NCBI GenBank assembly: GCA_001464055.1
Contig: LNET01000046.1
Location: 1-60,197 of the forward strand
Length of the DNA stretch: 60,197 bases
Direction of reading: 5' to 3'
DNA from: Burkholderiales bacterium Ga0077543
Lineage (GTDB): Bacteria > Pseudomonadota > Gammaproteobacteria > Burkholderiales > Burkholderiaceae_C
Below, one piece after another: positions 35,746 to 43,717 of this stretch. The notes under the pieces were generated by a model. That model saw only the letters and a list, made by a program, of their open reading frames with translations. It did not search any database and was not told the DNA's origin. Position 1 is the first letter of the stretch. Every line of letters begins with the position of its first letter. The position numbers and the translations under genes were made by a program.

Positions 35746-36174
35746 ATGACCCATCGCCGCCGTTTCATCATCCTGGTGCCTTTTGCCGGCGCCGCCTTGC
35801 TGGCCGCCTGCTCGAAGCAGTCGTCCGACACCCCCGCCGCACCGGCACCCTCACCGGCCCCGGCACCCGCGCCGGAACCCGCAGCGCCGATGCCAGCGCC
35901 AGCGGCTGCACCGGCAGCCCCTGCCGTGGCCGACGGCGCCGCATTGCCTTTGCTGGACCCCGCCGACCCCGCGGCCGTTGGCCTGGGTTACGTGGCCGTG
36001 GCCAGCCAGGCCGATGCCGCCAAGTACCCGAACTACGCCGCTGGCCAGGCCTGCAGCAACTGCTCGCTGTACGGTGGCGCGGCCGGATCAGTGCAGGGGC
36101 CGTGCCCGCTGTTCGCCGGCAAGGCCGTGCTGGCCGCCGGCTGGTGCAGCGCCTACGTCAAGAAAGTGGGTTGA
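35746..36174 (+). CDS. High-potential iron-sulfur protein with lipoprotein-like N-terminus
   Basis: A 142-residue electron carrier. The last 50 residues hold the HiPIP [4Fe-4S] motif C-x2-C-x13-C-x13-C, in CSNCS, GPCPL and GWCSAY. HiPIPs carry electrons in the periplasm at high potential, for example from cytochrome bc1 to photosynthetic reaction centres or oxidases. The N-terminus HRRRFIILVPFAGAALLAAC combines a twin-arginine-like RRRF with a lipobox (LAAC, C22). A 45-residue Ala/Pro linker follows, which suggests a membrane-tethered rather than soluble protein. ATG 35746 gives a normal signal; no reaction-centre genes are in the window. Confidence 0.88.
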   Translation: MTHRRRFIILVPFAGAALLAACSKQSSDTPAAPAPSPAPAPAPEPAAPMPAPAAAPAAPAVADGAALPLLDPADPAAVGLGYVAVASQADAAKYPNYAAGQACSNCSLYGGAAGSVQGPCPLFAGKAVLAAGWCSAYVKKVG

Positions 36175-36184
36175 CGCATCCGGG

Positions 36185-36210
36185 GCCGGGTCGGCCGCGG
36201 TCGGCCCGGC
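36185..36210. terminator. GC-rich hairpin between convergent HiPIP and FAA hydrolase genes
   Basis: GCCGGG at 36185-36190 pairs with CCCGGC at 36205-36210, and the inner bases (TCGGCC against GGTCGG) continue the stem with G-T pairs. It fills almost the whole 36-base gap between convergent genes. No T-run follows in either direction, so it is a candidate bidirectional terminator only. Confidence 0.45.
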
Positions 36211-36978
36211 TCAGCCGTAGCGGTTGCTGAGCGTGCCCAGCCCGTCGATGACGACTTCGACCGTGGTGCCGGGCTTCATCGGCAGCACACCGAGCGAGGT
36301 GCCGCACAGGATGAGATCGCCTGGTGCCAGCGCCATGTCCTGCGACAGCCGCCAGACCAGGTCGGCCGGCGCGAAGAACATGTCGGCCAGTGGGTAGTTC
36401 TGGCGCTCGCGCCCGCCGACCAGCGTGCGCAGGCTGGCACCGGCAGGGTCGAACGTGGTGTCGATCCAGGGTCCGAAGGCGCCGAAGCCGGGGAAGCTCT
36501 TCGACCGCGTCCATTGCGGAAAGCTCGGGTCGCGGTTCAGGACTTCCATGGCGGTGAGGTCGTTGGCGCAGGTGTAGCCGAAGATGCAGGCGGCCGCGTC
36601 CTCCTGCGCCAGCCGGTGCGCAGCGCGTCCGATGACGATGGCCAGTTCGCCTTCATAGGCGACGCGGCCGACCTCGGGGGCCACCGCGGCGATGGCCTGG
36701 CCGTGGCCGATGGCGCTGTCGGGCGCTTTCAGGAAGTACAGCGGCTCGGCCGGGTGGGCCCAGCCGTTCTTGTCGGCCGCGGCGCGGAAGTTGTTCCACA
36801 GTCCGATGATCTTGCCGGGGGCGCAGGGCGCCAACAAGGGCAGGTCGGCCAGGGGCAGCAACTCGCCCGTGGGCCGGGCATCAACCCAGGGCAGGCCGTC
36901 ATGCACGGCCACGCTGTCGCCCTGCACGCTGCCATGGCAAGCCTTGCCGCCATGCGTGAATCGAACCCATTGCGTCAT
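36211..36978 (-). CDS. Fumarylacetoacetate hydrolase family protein
   Basis: A 255-residue enzyme of the FAH superfamily, which cleaves C-C bonds of oxo-acids or isomerises them in aromatic degradation pathways. The core shows PGKIIGLWNNFRAAADKNG, the metal-ligand region VGRVAYEGELAIVIGRAAH with two acidic residues in the ExE position, and FGYTCANDLTAMEVLNRD, then GDLILCGTSLGVLPMKPGTTVEVVIDGLGTLSN at the end. It appears catalytically complete, unlike the homologue at 47325. No other aromatic-degradation genes flank it, so the substrate is unknown. Confidence 0.87.
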   Translation of the reverse strand: MTQWVRFTHGGKACHGSVQGDSVAVHDGLPWVDARPTGELLPLADLPLLAPCAPGKIIGLWNNFRAAADKNGWAHPAEPLYFLKAPDSAIGHGQAIAAVAPEVGRVAYEGELAIVIGRAAHRLAQEDAAACIFGYTCANDLTAMEVLNRDPSFPQWTRSKSFPGFGAFGPWIDTTFDPAGASLRTLVGGRERQNYPLADMFFAPADLVWRLSQDMALAPGDLILCGTSLGVLPMKPGTTVEVVIDGLGTLSNRYG

Positions 36979-37007
36979 GTCTTTCGGCCTCGTCGGTGGT
37001 CATTCAA

Positions 37008-37568
37008 TCAGATGGGCGCATTCTGCTGCGGTATGCCGCCGTCCTTGACGTAGTAGACCTCGGCATGTTCCCCCTTGGCAGAGGGGCTCGAACGCGGGTA
37101 GGCGGTGCGGATATGCAGGACGCCGCGCGCCGGAATCAGCTTCAGGCACACCGTGGCCACGGTCTGGGCCCGGATCTCGGGCAACTGGATGGGCCCGATC
37201 TTCGGCACGTCGGCCAGCGCGGCCTGCATCTTGAAACCCTGGCAGGCGACGTCGATCTCGGCAAAGACGAAGCTCACCTTCGCCCCGTTCAGGTACATCA
37301 GCGCATTCTGACCAGCCCGCGTGTTCAGGGCCCAGGTCACGGCCTGCACCTGGCTGCCGTCGAAGGCACCCACGGTCTCCTTGCGTTCCTGCAGCGCCCG
37401 GTCGGACAGGGCCGCCGGCGTCGTGCTCGCCCGGCTGCGGCCCACCGCCTGCAGTTCGTGCAGGCCTTCGGCATGGCCCTGAGCCGCGCCGCCACCGGCG
37501 GTCGCACCTTCGCTGGCCTTCAGCAGACCGGCAACTTCGATCTCGGTGTAACGATGGACGAATCCCAT
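37008..37568 (-). CDS. Protein of unknown function (186 aa)
   Basis: I do not recognise this protein. It starts MGFVHRYTEIEVAGLLKASEG at ATG 37568 with no signal peptide or membrane helix. A histidine pair lies in QGHAEGLHELQAVGRS, followed by TTPAALSDRALQERKETVGAF and AVTWALNTRAGQNALMYL. The C-terminal strands TVATVCLKLIP and GVLHIRTAYPRS resemble the end of some small RNase-like toxin domains, a weak impression only. It lies 29 bases upstream of the FAA hydrolase on the same strand, and 210 bases downstream of glcF. The 210-base gap holds no recognised site. Confidence 0.55.
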   Translation of the reverse strand: MGFVHRYTEIEVAGLLKASEGATAGGGAAQGHAEGLHELQAVGRSRASTTPAALSDRALQERKETVGAFDGSQVQAVTWALNTRAGQNALMYLNGAKVSFVFAEIDVACQGFKMQAALADVPKIGPIQLPEIRAQTVATVCLKLIPARGVLHIRTAYPRSSPSAKGEHAEVYYVKDGGIPQQNAPI

Positions 37569-37778
37569 GGCGGAACCTGTGTGGGGAATTTCGGGGATTC
37601 TGCGAACATACCGCAACAAAGTCCCCCGACCGGCCCGCGACGCCCTGGCCAGCCACGCCTGCGAACTGCTGCTGATCGTGCCGGGGTGCAGCCACCGGGC
37701 CATCGCGCCCCCGGGCACCTCCCCTGGAGGCGCGTCGACCAACACCGGCTGGTCACGCTGGTGGGCGCTGACGGCGCT

Positions 37779-39020
37779 TTACAAGGCCTCGTCCAGCACC
37801 TCGACCCAGTGCTTCACCGGCGTGGCGGTGCCGCTCTGCAGGTGCTGGATGCAGCCGACGTTGGCGCTGATGATGGTCTGCGCCTGCAGGGGCGCCAGGT
37901 TGCCGAGCTTGCGGTCGCGCAACTGGTAGGCCAGTTCGGGCTGCAGCACGCTGTAGGTGCCGGCGCTGCCGCAGCACAGGTGGCTTTCGTTGCTGGCCAC
38001 GCTGACGTCGAAGCCCAGCGCGTTCAGATGCACTTCCACCCCGCCCCGCAGCTGCTGCCCGTGCTGAAGCGTGCAGGGCGGGTGGAAGGCCAGCTTGCGC
38101 GCGCCGGCCTGGCGCAGCTTGCCCTTCAGGGCGGTGGCCAGGTCGGGCAGCAGTTCACTCAGGTCGCGCGTCAGCTCGCTGACACGACGGGCCTTGTCGG
38201 CGTAGGCGCTGTCATGGGCCAGCGCATGGCCGTATTCCTTCACCGCCAGGCCGCAGCCGCTGGCGTTCATCACGATGGCCTCGACCTTGCCGTCGGAGGT
38301 GAGCCCGTCGACCAGCGGCCACCAGGCGTCGATGTTGCGGCGGGCGTCGTTCAGGCCGCCCTCGGCATCGTTCAGGTGGGTGCGCACGGCGCCGCAGCAG
38401 CCGGCACCGTCGGCCACCAGGGTCTGGATGCCGGCCGCGTCGAGCACGCGCGCCGTGGCGCTGTTGACGTTGGGCATCATCGCCGGCTGCACGCAGCCCA
38501 GCAGCATCAGCACCTTGCGCGGGTGGCTGCGCGTGGGCCACTGGTGGGCACGCGGGCCCGATGCCGCCGGCACCTTGTTCTTCAGCGCGGCCGGCAGCAA
38601 GGGGCGCACCATCTGCCCCATCTTCATCGCCGGGCCGAACAGCGGCGAGGTCAGCCCTTCCTTCAGCAGCCAGCGCACCGAGCGTTCCTTCAGCGGCCGT
38701 TCGACACGTTCTTCGACAATCTTGCGTCCGATGTCGACCAGGTGGCCGTATTCGACGCCGCTGGGGCAGGTGGTCTCGCAGTTGCGGCAGGTCAGGCAGC
38801 GGTCCAGGTGCAGCTGGGTGCTGCGCGTGACGGGGGCGCCTTCGAGCACCTGCTTCATCAGGTAGATGCGGCCCCGCGGGCCGTCGAGCTCGTCGCCCAG
38901 CAGCTGGTAGGTGGGGCAGGTGGCGGTGCAGAAGCCGCAGTGCACGCACTTGCGCAGGATGGCCTCGGCGGCCTGGCCGTCGCGCGTGTCCTTGAATTCG
39001 GGTGCCAGATGGGTTTGCAT
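37779..39020 (-). CDS. glcF: Glycolate oxidase iron-sulfur subunit
   Basis: A 413-residue electron-transfer subunit. Two [4Fe-4S] motifs lie near the N-terminus: CVHCGFCTATCPTYQ (about residues 25-39) and CLTCRNCETTCPSGV (about 75-89). Two cysteine-rich CCG domains follow: VLMLLGCVQPAM with GAGCCGAVRTH, and FHPPCTLQHG with HLCCGSAGTYS. GlcF passes electrons from the FAD subunits to the quinone pool. It is the last gene of the operon, 21 bases after lrgB and separated from glcDE by a methyltransferase and the lrgAB pair. Confidence 0.93.
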   Translation of the reverse strand: MQTHLAPEFKDTRDGQAAEAILRKCVHCGFCTATCPTYQLLGDELDGPRGRIYLMKQVLEGAPVTRSTQLHLDRCLTCRNCETTCPSGVEYGHLVDIGRKIVEERVERPLKERSVRWLLKEGLTSPLFGPAMKMGQMVRPLLPAALKNKVPAASGPRAHQWPTRSHPRKVLMLLGCVQPAMMPNVNSATARVLDAAGIQTLVADGAGCCGAVRTHLNDAEGGLNDARRNIDAWWPLVDGLTSDGKVEAIVMNASGCGLAVKEYGHALAHDSAYADKARRVSELTRDLSELLPDLATALKGKLRQAGARKLAFHPPCTLQHGQQLRGGVEVHLNALGFDVSVASNESHLCCGSAGTYSVLQPELAYQLRDRKLGNLAPLQAQTIISANVGCIQHLQSGTATPVKHWVEVLDEAL

Positions 39021-39041
39021 GGTTTCGTCAAGAACAGTGGG

Positions 39042-39761
39042 TCAACGTGACAGCAGCCACAGGGCCGCGGGCATCAGCAGTGCGGCCAGCAGCACCTGCA
39101 GGCCCAGCGCCAACGCGGCATAGGCCCCGGCAGAAGGGTGAACCTGCATCGCCCGCGCGGCGCCGATGCCGTGCGAAGCGGTGCCGATGGCGAAGCCGCG
39201 CACTTCGGGGGCGTGCACACGCAGCAGGTCGAACAGGGGCTTGGCCAGCACCGCGCCCACCAGCCCGGTGAGCACGGCGAACACCGCCGCCAGCGCGGGC
39301 ACGCCGCCCAGTTGCTGCGCGATGCCCATGGCCACGGGCGCGGTGACGCTCTTCGGGGCCAGCGACGCCAGCACCGGCAGCGGCAACCCCAGGGCCCAGC
39401 CCGCCAGCACGGCACTGCCGGCGGCAGCACCACCGCCAGCCAGCGCAGCCAGCAGCAGCGCCAGCCAGCGCCGGCGCAGTTCGGCGCGCCTTTGCCACAG
39501 CGGCCAGGCCAGCGCCACGACGGCCGGGCCCAGCAGGAAGTGGATGAACTGTGCGCCCGAGAAGTACGTGGGGTAGGGTGTGCCGGTCAGCACCAGCAGG
39601 CCCGCCAGCCCGAGCACCGTCCAGAGCACGGGGTTGGCCCAGGGCGGATGCCCGAACCACTGCGAGGCGCCTTGGGCTGCAACATACACCGCGAGCGTGG
39701 CGGTCAGGCCGAACAGTGGCGTGGCCGACAGGTAGACCCAGAGTTCGACGAAGTTCTGCAT
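39042..39761 (-). CDS. lrgB: LrgB/CidB-family membrane protein
   Basis: A 239-residue inner-membrane protein with six or more helices. The family signature is visible: FLLGPAVVALAWPLWQ, SLAPKSVTAPVAMGIAQQLGG and the GTASHGIGAARAM motif. Start ATG 39761 gives MQNFVELWVYLSATPLF; a longer start would add 17 residues. LrgB pairs with LrgA. Homologues are linked to murein hydrolase control, pyruvate uptake in Gram-positives, and the plant plastid glycolate/glycerate carrier PLGG1, a fused LrgA-LrgB. Placement between glcE and glcF favours glycolate transport here, an inference. Confidence 0.88.
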   Translation of the reverse strand: MQNFVELWVYLSATPLFGLTATLAVYVAAQGASQWFGHPPWANPVLWTVLGLAGLLVLTGTPYPTYFSGAQFIHFLLGPAVVALAWPLWQRRAELRRRWLALLLAALAGGGAAAGSAVLAGWALGLPLPVLASLAPKSVTAPVAMGIAQQLGGVPALAAVFAVLTGLVGAVLAKPLFDLLRVHAPEVRGFAIGTASHGIGAARAMQVHPSAGAYAALALGLQVLLAALLMPAALWLLSR

Positions 39762-39771
39762 GGGCCGGTCT

Positions 39772-40149
39772 TCAGCCTTCCGCGCGCTCAGGACCGCTGA
39801 CCGCGAAGGCATCGGGCCGCAGGCAGGCCTGCAGCACCCAGGCCGTCACCGCCAGACCGGCCAGGGTCGACACCAGCAGCACCAGCGCGATGCGCAGACC
39901 GTATTGCGCCACCACCGCCACATGCGTGACGACGCCCACGCCGACAGGAACGAACAGCAGCGACAGATGCTGCAGCAGGCCATCGGCCGCTGCCGCCACC
40001 GGTTCGCGCACCGCCGGCACGGCCAGCAGGGCCAGCATCAGCAGCATGCCCAGCACCGGGCCGGGCAGGGGCAAGCCCAGACCCCGCGCGGCGGCTTCGC
40101 CGGCCGACTGGCACAGCAACAGCAGGGCCAGGCCTCTCAGCGCTTGCAT
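39772..40149 (-). CDS. lrgA: LrgA/CidA-family membrane protein
   Basis: A 125-residue protein with about four helices. LLLLCQSAGEAAARGLGLPLPGPVLGMLLMLALL carries the holin-like LrgA/CidA pattern (PGPVLGM), followed by LLQHLSLLFVPVGVGVVTHVAVVAQ. It should form a complex with LrgB encoded ten bases downstream. ATG 40149 was chosen; an in-frame ATG five codons earlier is possible. The pair sits inside the glycolate oxidase operon, which points to a transport role for glycolate or a similar 2-hydroxy acid. Confidence 0.85.
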   Translation of the reverse strand: MQALRGLALLLLCQSAGEAAARGLGLPLPGPVLGMLLMLALLAVPAVREPVAAAADGLLQHLSLLFVPVGVGVVTHVAVVAQYGLRIALVLLVSTLAGLAVTAWVLQACLRPDAFAVSGPERAEG

Positions 40150-40218
40150 GGCTGGGCAAGGCACGCTTCGAAGCCGGCCGAAGCGCGGGTGAACGCCAAT
40201 CCGTGCGCGACAGTCGAT

Positions 40219-40881
40219 TCAGAGCAGGTCATAAGCCAGCACCCAGTAGTGCCCGCAAGCCGTCCATCGCACCTGCTCAACACCGGCCCCCAGGCTGGCC
40301 AGCACCTCGTCGCGGCCGGGAAAGTTCTTCACCACTTCGTGGGTGCTGCCATCGTCCAGGCGACGCAACTGGTAGGTGTTGCCGCTGTCGTCGCGGCGGT
40401 GAACCGGCGTGCTGCTGCCTTCGACGTACAGGTTGTCGATGAAGACGACGCGGGCGCCGGGCCGCAGGCGGGCGTGCAGTTGGCTCAGCCAGCCCGCCAG
40501 GCCTTGCAGCGGCACGTGGCTCCACCAGAAACCGGCGAAGGCCGCGTCGAACTCGCCCTCACCCACGCTGCGCAGGTCGTGCGCGTCGGCCTGGCGGATG
40601 TGCACGCAGGCCGGCATTGCCTTGGTCCGTGCGATGGCCAGGGTTTCGGGGTTCAGGTCGGTGGCCAGCCAGTGCTGGGCGTCGCGCGCGCCGTGGGCTG
40701 TCCACCAGCCGGTGCCGCAGGCGACTTCGAGCACGCGGCGGCCGGCAAACTCGGCCGGCAGCGCGGCCTCGATGGCGCGCAGTTCCACTTGGCGTTCGGG
40801 CCGGGCGTAGATGCGTTCGTACTCCGCCGCACGGCGGGCGTAGTAATCCACCATGTCGGTCGTGGCCGCGACCGTCGTCAT
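40219..40881 (-). CDS. Class I SAM-dependent methyltransferase
   Basis: A 220-residue soluble enzyme. The SAM-binding motif I is VLEVACGTGWWT (about residues 50-61), with an acidic end in ATDLNPETL and motif post I/II in ADAHDLRSVGEGEFDAAFAGFWWSHV. The substrate is unknown. It begins 40 bases after glcE and ends 69 bases before lrgA on the same strand, so it appears to be part of the glycolate oxidase operon, though the spacing is looser than elsewhere in the unit. Confidence 0.85.
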   Translation of the reverse strand: MTTVAATTDMVDYYARRAAEYERIYARPERQVELRAIEAALPAEFAGRRVLEVACGTGWWTAHGARDAQHWLATDLNPETLAIARTKAMPACVHIRQADAHDLRSVGEGEFDAAFAGFWWSHVPLQGLAGWLSQLHARLRPGARVVFIDNLYVEGSSTPVHRRDDSGNTYQLRRLDDGSTHEVVKNFPGRDEVLASLGAGVEQVRWTACGHYWVLAYDLL

Positions 40882-40921
40882 GGCCCGAGCGGCCCCGCGC
40901 CAGACCGCCCGCCCCGGGCCG

Positions 40922-42016
40922 TCACAGTCCAGGCACCAGGCGGCCGCGGTTGAAGATGCCTTCGGGGTCGAAAGCCGCCTTCAGGTCGCGGTGGATGCGG
41001 TCCAGCGGCGCCTTCAGCGGCGTGAAGGCGCCGCAGCCCTTGTCGTTGCCACGGAACAGCGTGGCATGGCCACCCAGGCTGGCCGCCGCCTCGCGCACCC
41101 TGGGCGCCGGCAGGGGCGTGCACAGCCAGCGTTGCGCGCCGCCCCATTCGACCAGCTGTTCACCAGGCAGGGTCAGCGGCGGCGCGGTCTGCGGCACCGA
41201 CAGGCGCCAGAGACCCGCGCCACCCGCGACCGCGCGCTCGGCACCCACGAAAAATTCGTCCCGGTGGTCGCGCAGGCCTTGCCAGAAACCCGCAGCCACA
41301 GGCGCGTCGATGACCTCGCCGCCCAGCTTGTCATGGGCGGCACGAACGGCCGCGGCGGCGCCGGCCAGGCGCAGCACCAGCATGCCGTCCCACCAGGCAC
41401 TGGCGTTCAGAGGCAGGGGCTGGCCACCCCATTCGTTCAGGCTTTTCAGCGCGCTGGCCTGGTCCATCTCCCGGCGCAGCGTCAGCGTGGCCGGTGCAAA
41501 GGGCAGCACCTTCAGCGACACCTCGCACAGCACACCCAGCGCACCCAGGCTGCCGGCCAGGGCGCGCGACAGGTCGTAGCCGGCCACGTTCTTCATCACC
41601 GTGCCGCCAAAGCTCAGCAGCTCGGCGCGACCGTTCAGCAGCGTGGCGCCCAGCACGTAGTCGCGCACGCCGCCCACCGCGGCTCGGGCCGGGCCGGCCA
41701 GGCCGGCGCAGACCATGCCGCCGACCGTGCCGCCTTCGCCGAAGCGGGGTGGCTCGAAAGGCAGGCATTGGCCGCGTTCGGCCAGCGTCGCCTCCAGCTC
41801 TGCCAGCGGCGTGCCGGCGCGCGCGGTGCACACCAGTTCGCTCGGTTCGTAGCTGCTGATGCCGGCCAGGCCGTGCAGCTCCAGCGGCTGGGCTTCGGCG
41901 TCCACCGGCTCGCCATAGAAGGCCTTGGTGTTGCCGCCGACGATGTTGAGCCGGCCGCGCTGCGCCCGGGCGGTCTGCACCTGGTCGACCAGGCGCGCGA
42001 GTGCGGCGTCGGCCAT
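40922..42016 (-). CDS. glcE: Glycolate oxidase FAD-binding subunit GlcE
   Basis: A 364-residue FAD-linked subunit. The PCMH-type FAD region shows LNIVGGNTKAFYG, AGTPLAELEATLAERGQCLPFEPPRFGEGGTVGGMV and LNGRAELLSFGGTVMKNVAGYDLSRALAGSLGALG, spread over residues 20-145. GlcE forms a complex with GlcD and GlcF that oxidises glycolate to glyoxylate at the membrane. ATG 42016 directly abuts the stop of glcD (TAG, 42017-42019), so the two are translationally coupled. Confidence 0.92.
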   Translation of the reverse strand: MADAALARLVDQVQTARAQRGRLNIVGGNTKAFYGEPVDAEAQPLELHGLAGISSYEPSELVCTARAGTPLAELEATLAERGQCLPFEPPRFGEGGTVGGMVCAGLAGPARAAVGGVRDYVLGATLLNGRAELLSFGGTVMKNVAGYDLSRALAGSLGALGVLCEVSLKVLPFAPATLTLRREMDQASALKSLNEWGGQPLPLNASAWWDGMLVLRLAGAAAAVRAAHDKLGGEVIDAPVAAGFWQGLRDHRDEFFVGAERAVAGGAGLWRLSVPQTAPPLTLPGEQLVEWGGAQRWLCTPLPAPRVREAAASLGGHATLFRGNDKGCGAFTPLKAPLDRIHRDLKAAFDPEGIFNRGRLVPGL

Positions 42017-43528
42017 CTAGAAGCGCTCCAGTTCCGGGAAGGGAAGCAGGCCCTTGCGCACATGCATCTTTCCGTACTCGGCACAGCGCTGCAGCGTCGG
42101 GATGACCTTGCCGGGGTTGAGCAGGCCGTCGCGGTCGAAGGCGCGTTTCACGGCGAACATCTGCTCGCGCTCTTCCGGGCTGAACTGCACGCACATGCTG
42201 CTGAGCTTTTCGACGCCCACGCCATGCTCGCCCGTGACCGTGCCGCCCATCGCGACGCTGGTCTCCAGGATGTCGGCGCCGAAGAGTTCGCAGCGGTGCA
42301 GCTGGTCGGGGTCATTGGCGTCGAACAGGATCAGCGGGTGCAGGTTGCCGTCGCCGGCGTGGAAGACGTTGCAGCACTTCAGGCCGTACTTCTTCTCCAT
42401 CTCGGCAATGGCCAGCAGGATGTCGGCCAGGCGCTTGCGCGGGATGGTGCTGTCCATGCACATGTAGTCGGGGCTGATGCGTCCGCTGGCCGGGAAGGCG
42501 TTCTTGCGGCCGCTCCAGAAGGTGAGGCGCTGCTTCTCGTCCTTGCTCACTTCCATGCGCGTGGCGCCGGCGCCGGAGAGCACGTCGAGCATGCGGTCGA
42601 TCTCCTCGGCCACCTCCTCGGGGGTGCCATCGCTTTCGCACAGCAGAATGGCGGCGGCGTTCAGGTCGTAGCCGGCGTGCACGTAGTCCTCGACGGCGGC
42701 CGTCATCGGCTTGTCCATCATTTCCAGCCCGGCCGGGATGATGCCGGCGGCGATGATCGCGGCCACCGCGTCGCCGGCCTGGCGCACGTCGTCGAAGCTG
42801 GCCATGATGCAGCGCGCCAGCTGCGGCTTGGGCACCAGCTTCACGGTCACCTCGAGCGTCACCGCCAGCATGCCCTCGCTGCCCACGATCAGTGGCAGCA
42901 GGTCCAGCCCGGGGGTGTCCAGCGCCAGGCCTCCGAATTCGACCGGTTCACCTTCGACGGTGAGCCCGCGCACACGCAGCACGTTGTGCAGGGTCAGCCC
43001 GTACTTCAGGCAGTGCACGCCGCCGCTGTTCTCGGCCACGTTGCCGCCAATGGTGCAGGCGATCTGGCTGCTGGGATCGGGCGCGTAGTACAGGCCGTAG
43101 GGCGCAGCCGCTTCGCTGATGGCCAGGTTGCGCACGCCGCACTGCACGGTGGCCGTGCGGGCCTGGCGGTCGATCTGGACGATCTTGTTGAACTTGGCCA
43201 GCGACAGCGTCACGCCCAGCGCATGCGGCATGGCGCCGCCGCTGAGCCCGGTGCCGGCACCGCGCGCGACCACCGGCACCTGCAGCGCATGGCAGGCCTT
43301 CAGCACCGCCGCCACTTGGGCTTCGGTTTCTGGCAGGGCCACGACCAGGGGGCGTTCGCGGTAGGCGGTGAGGCCGTCGCACTCGTAGGGCACCGTGTCC
43401 TCGGTCTGCCACAGCAGCGCATGCGCGGGCAGCAGGGCCGACAAGGCCCTGACCACCTCATGCTGGCGGGAAACACGCTCGGCAGAGCGTTCGGTGGCGG
43501 CGACCAGGCCTGGATCGGGTGCGTTCAT
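42017..43528 (-). CDS. glcD: Glycolate oxidase subunit GlcD
   Basis: A 503-residue FAD-linked oxidase and the catalytic subunit of glycolate oxidase. The FAD domain contains LPETEAQVAAVLKACHALQVPVVARGAGTGLSGGAMP and PDPSSQIACTIGGNVAENSGGVHCLKYG over residues 75-175. The C-terminal substrate domain has NVFHAGDGNLHPLILFD and GGTVTGEHGVGVEK, where the histidines help bind FAD and substrate. It opens the operon. ATG 43528 is supported by TAAAGT, a -10-like hexamer seven bases upstream, which suggests a leaderless mRNA. No glcC regulator is nearby. Confidence 0.94.
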   Translation of the reverse strand: MNAPDPGLVAATERSAERVSRQHEVVRALSALLPAHALLWQTEDTVPYECDGLTAYRERPLVVALPETEAQVAAVLKACHALQVPVVARGAGTGLSGGAMPHALGVTLSLAKFNKIVQIDRQARTATVQCGVRNLAISEAAAPYGLYYAPDPSSQIACTIGGNVAENSGGVHCLKYGLTLHNVLRVRGLTVEGEPVEFGGLALDTPGLDLLPLIVGSEGMLAVTLEVTVKLVPKPQLARCIMASFDDVRQAGDAVAAIIAAGIIPAGLEMMDKPMTAAVEDYVHAGYDLNAAAILLCESDGTPEEVAEEIDRMLDVLSGAGATRMEVSKDEKQRLTFWSGRKNAFPASGRISPDYMCMDSTIPRKRLADILLAIAEMEKKYGLKCCNVFHAGDGNLHPLILFDANDPDQLHRCELFGADILETSVAMGGTVTGEHGVGVEKLSSMCVQFSPEEREQMFAVKRAFDRDGLLNPGKVIPTLQRCAEYGKMHVRKGLLPFPELERF

Positions 43529-43535
43529 GCCTTCG

Positions 43536-43541
43536 ACTTTA
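43536..43541 (-). promoter_or_regulatory. -10-like hexamer TAAAGT before glcD
   Basis: On the minus strand TAAAGT ends seven bases before the glcD ATG at 43528. The spacing equals that seen at 649, 28197 and 54561 and implies transcription starting at the start codon. No -35 box was recognised; the rest of the 189-base gap to the FIST gene shows no other clear signal. Confidence 0.35.
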
Positions 43542-43717
43542 GCGGCAGCACCCTGCCCTGGTTGCGACCCGGAAAGTCAACACTGATTCGACCATGGAAG
43601 CGGGCACGGCCCCCACCACCGCGACAGCAAGGAACTGGACTTGGCAGCCATGCGTGGCGGGACGAGGGCAGCGGACGCCTTGCTGCACCGGCCCGCAATG
43701 GCTGCAGGCACGATGAC

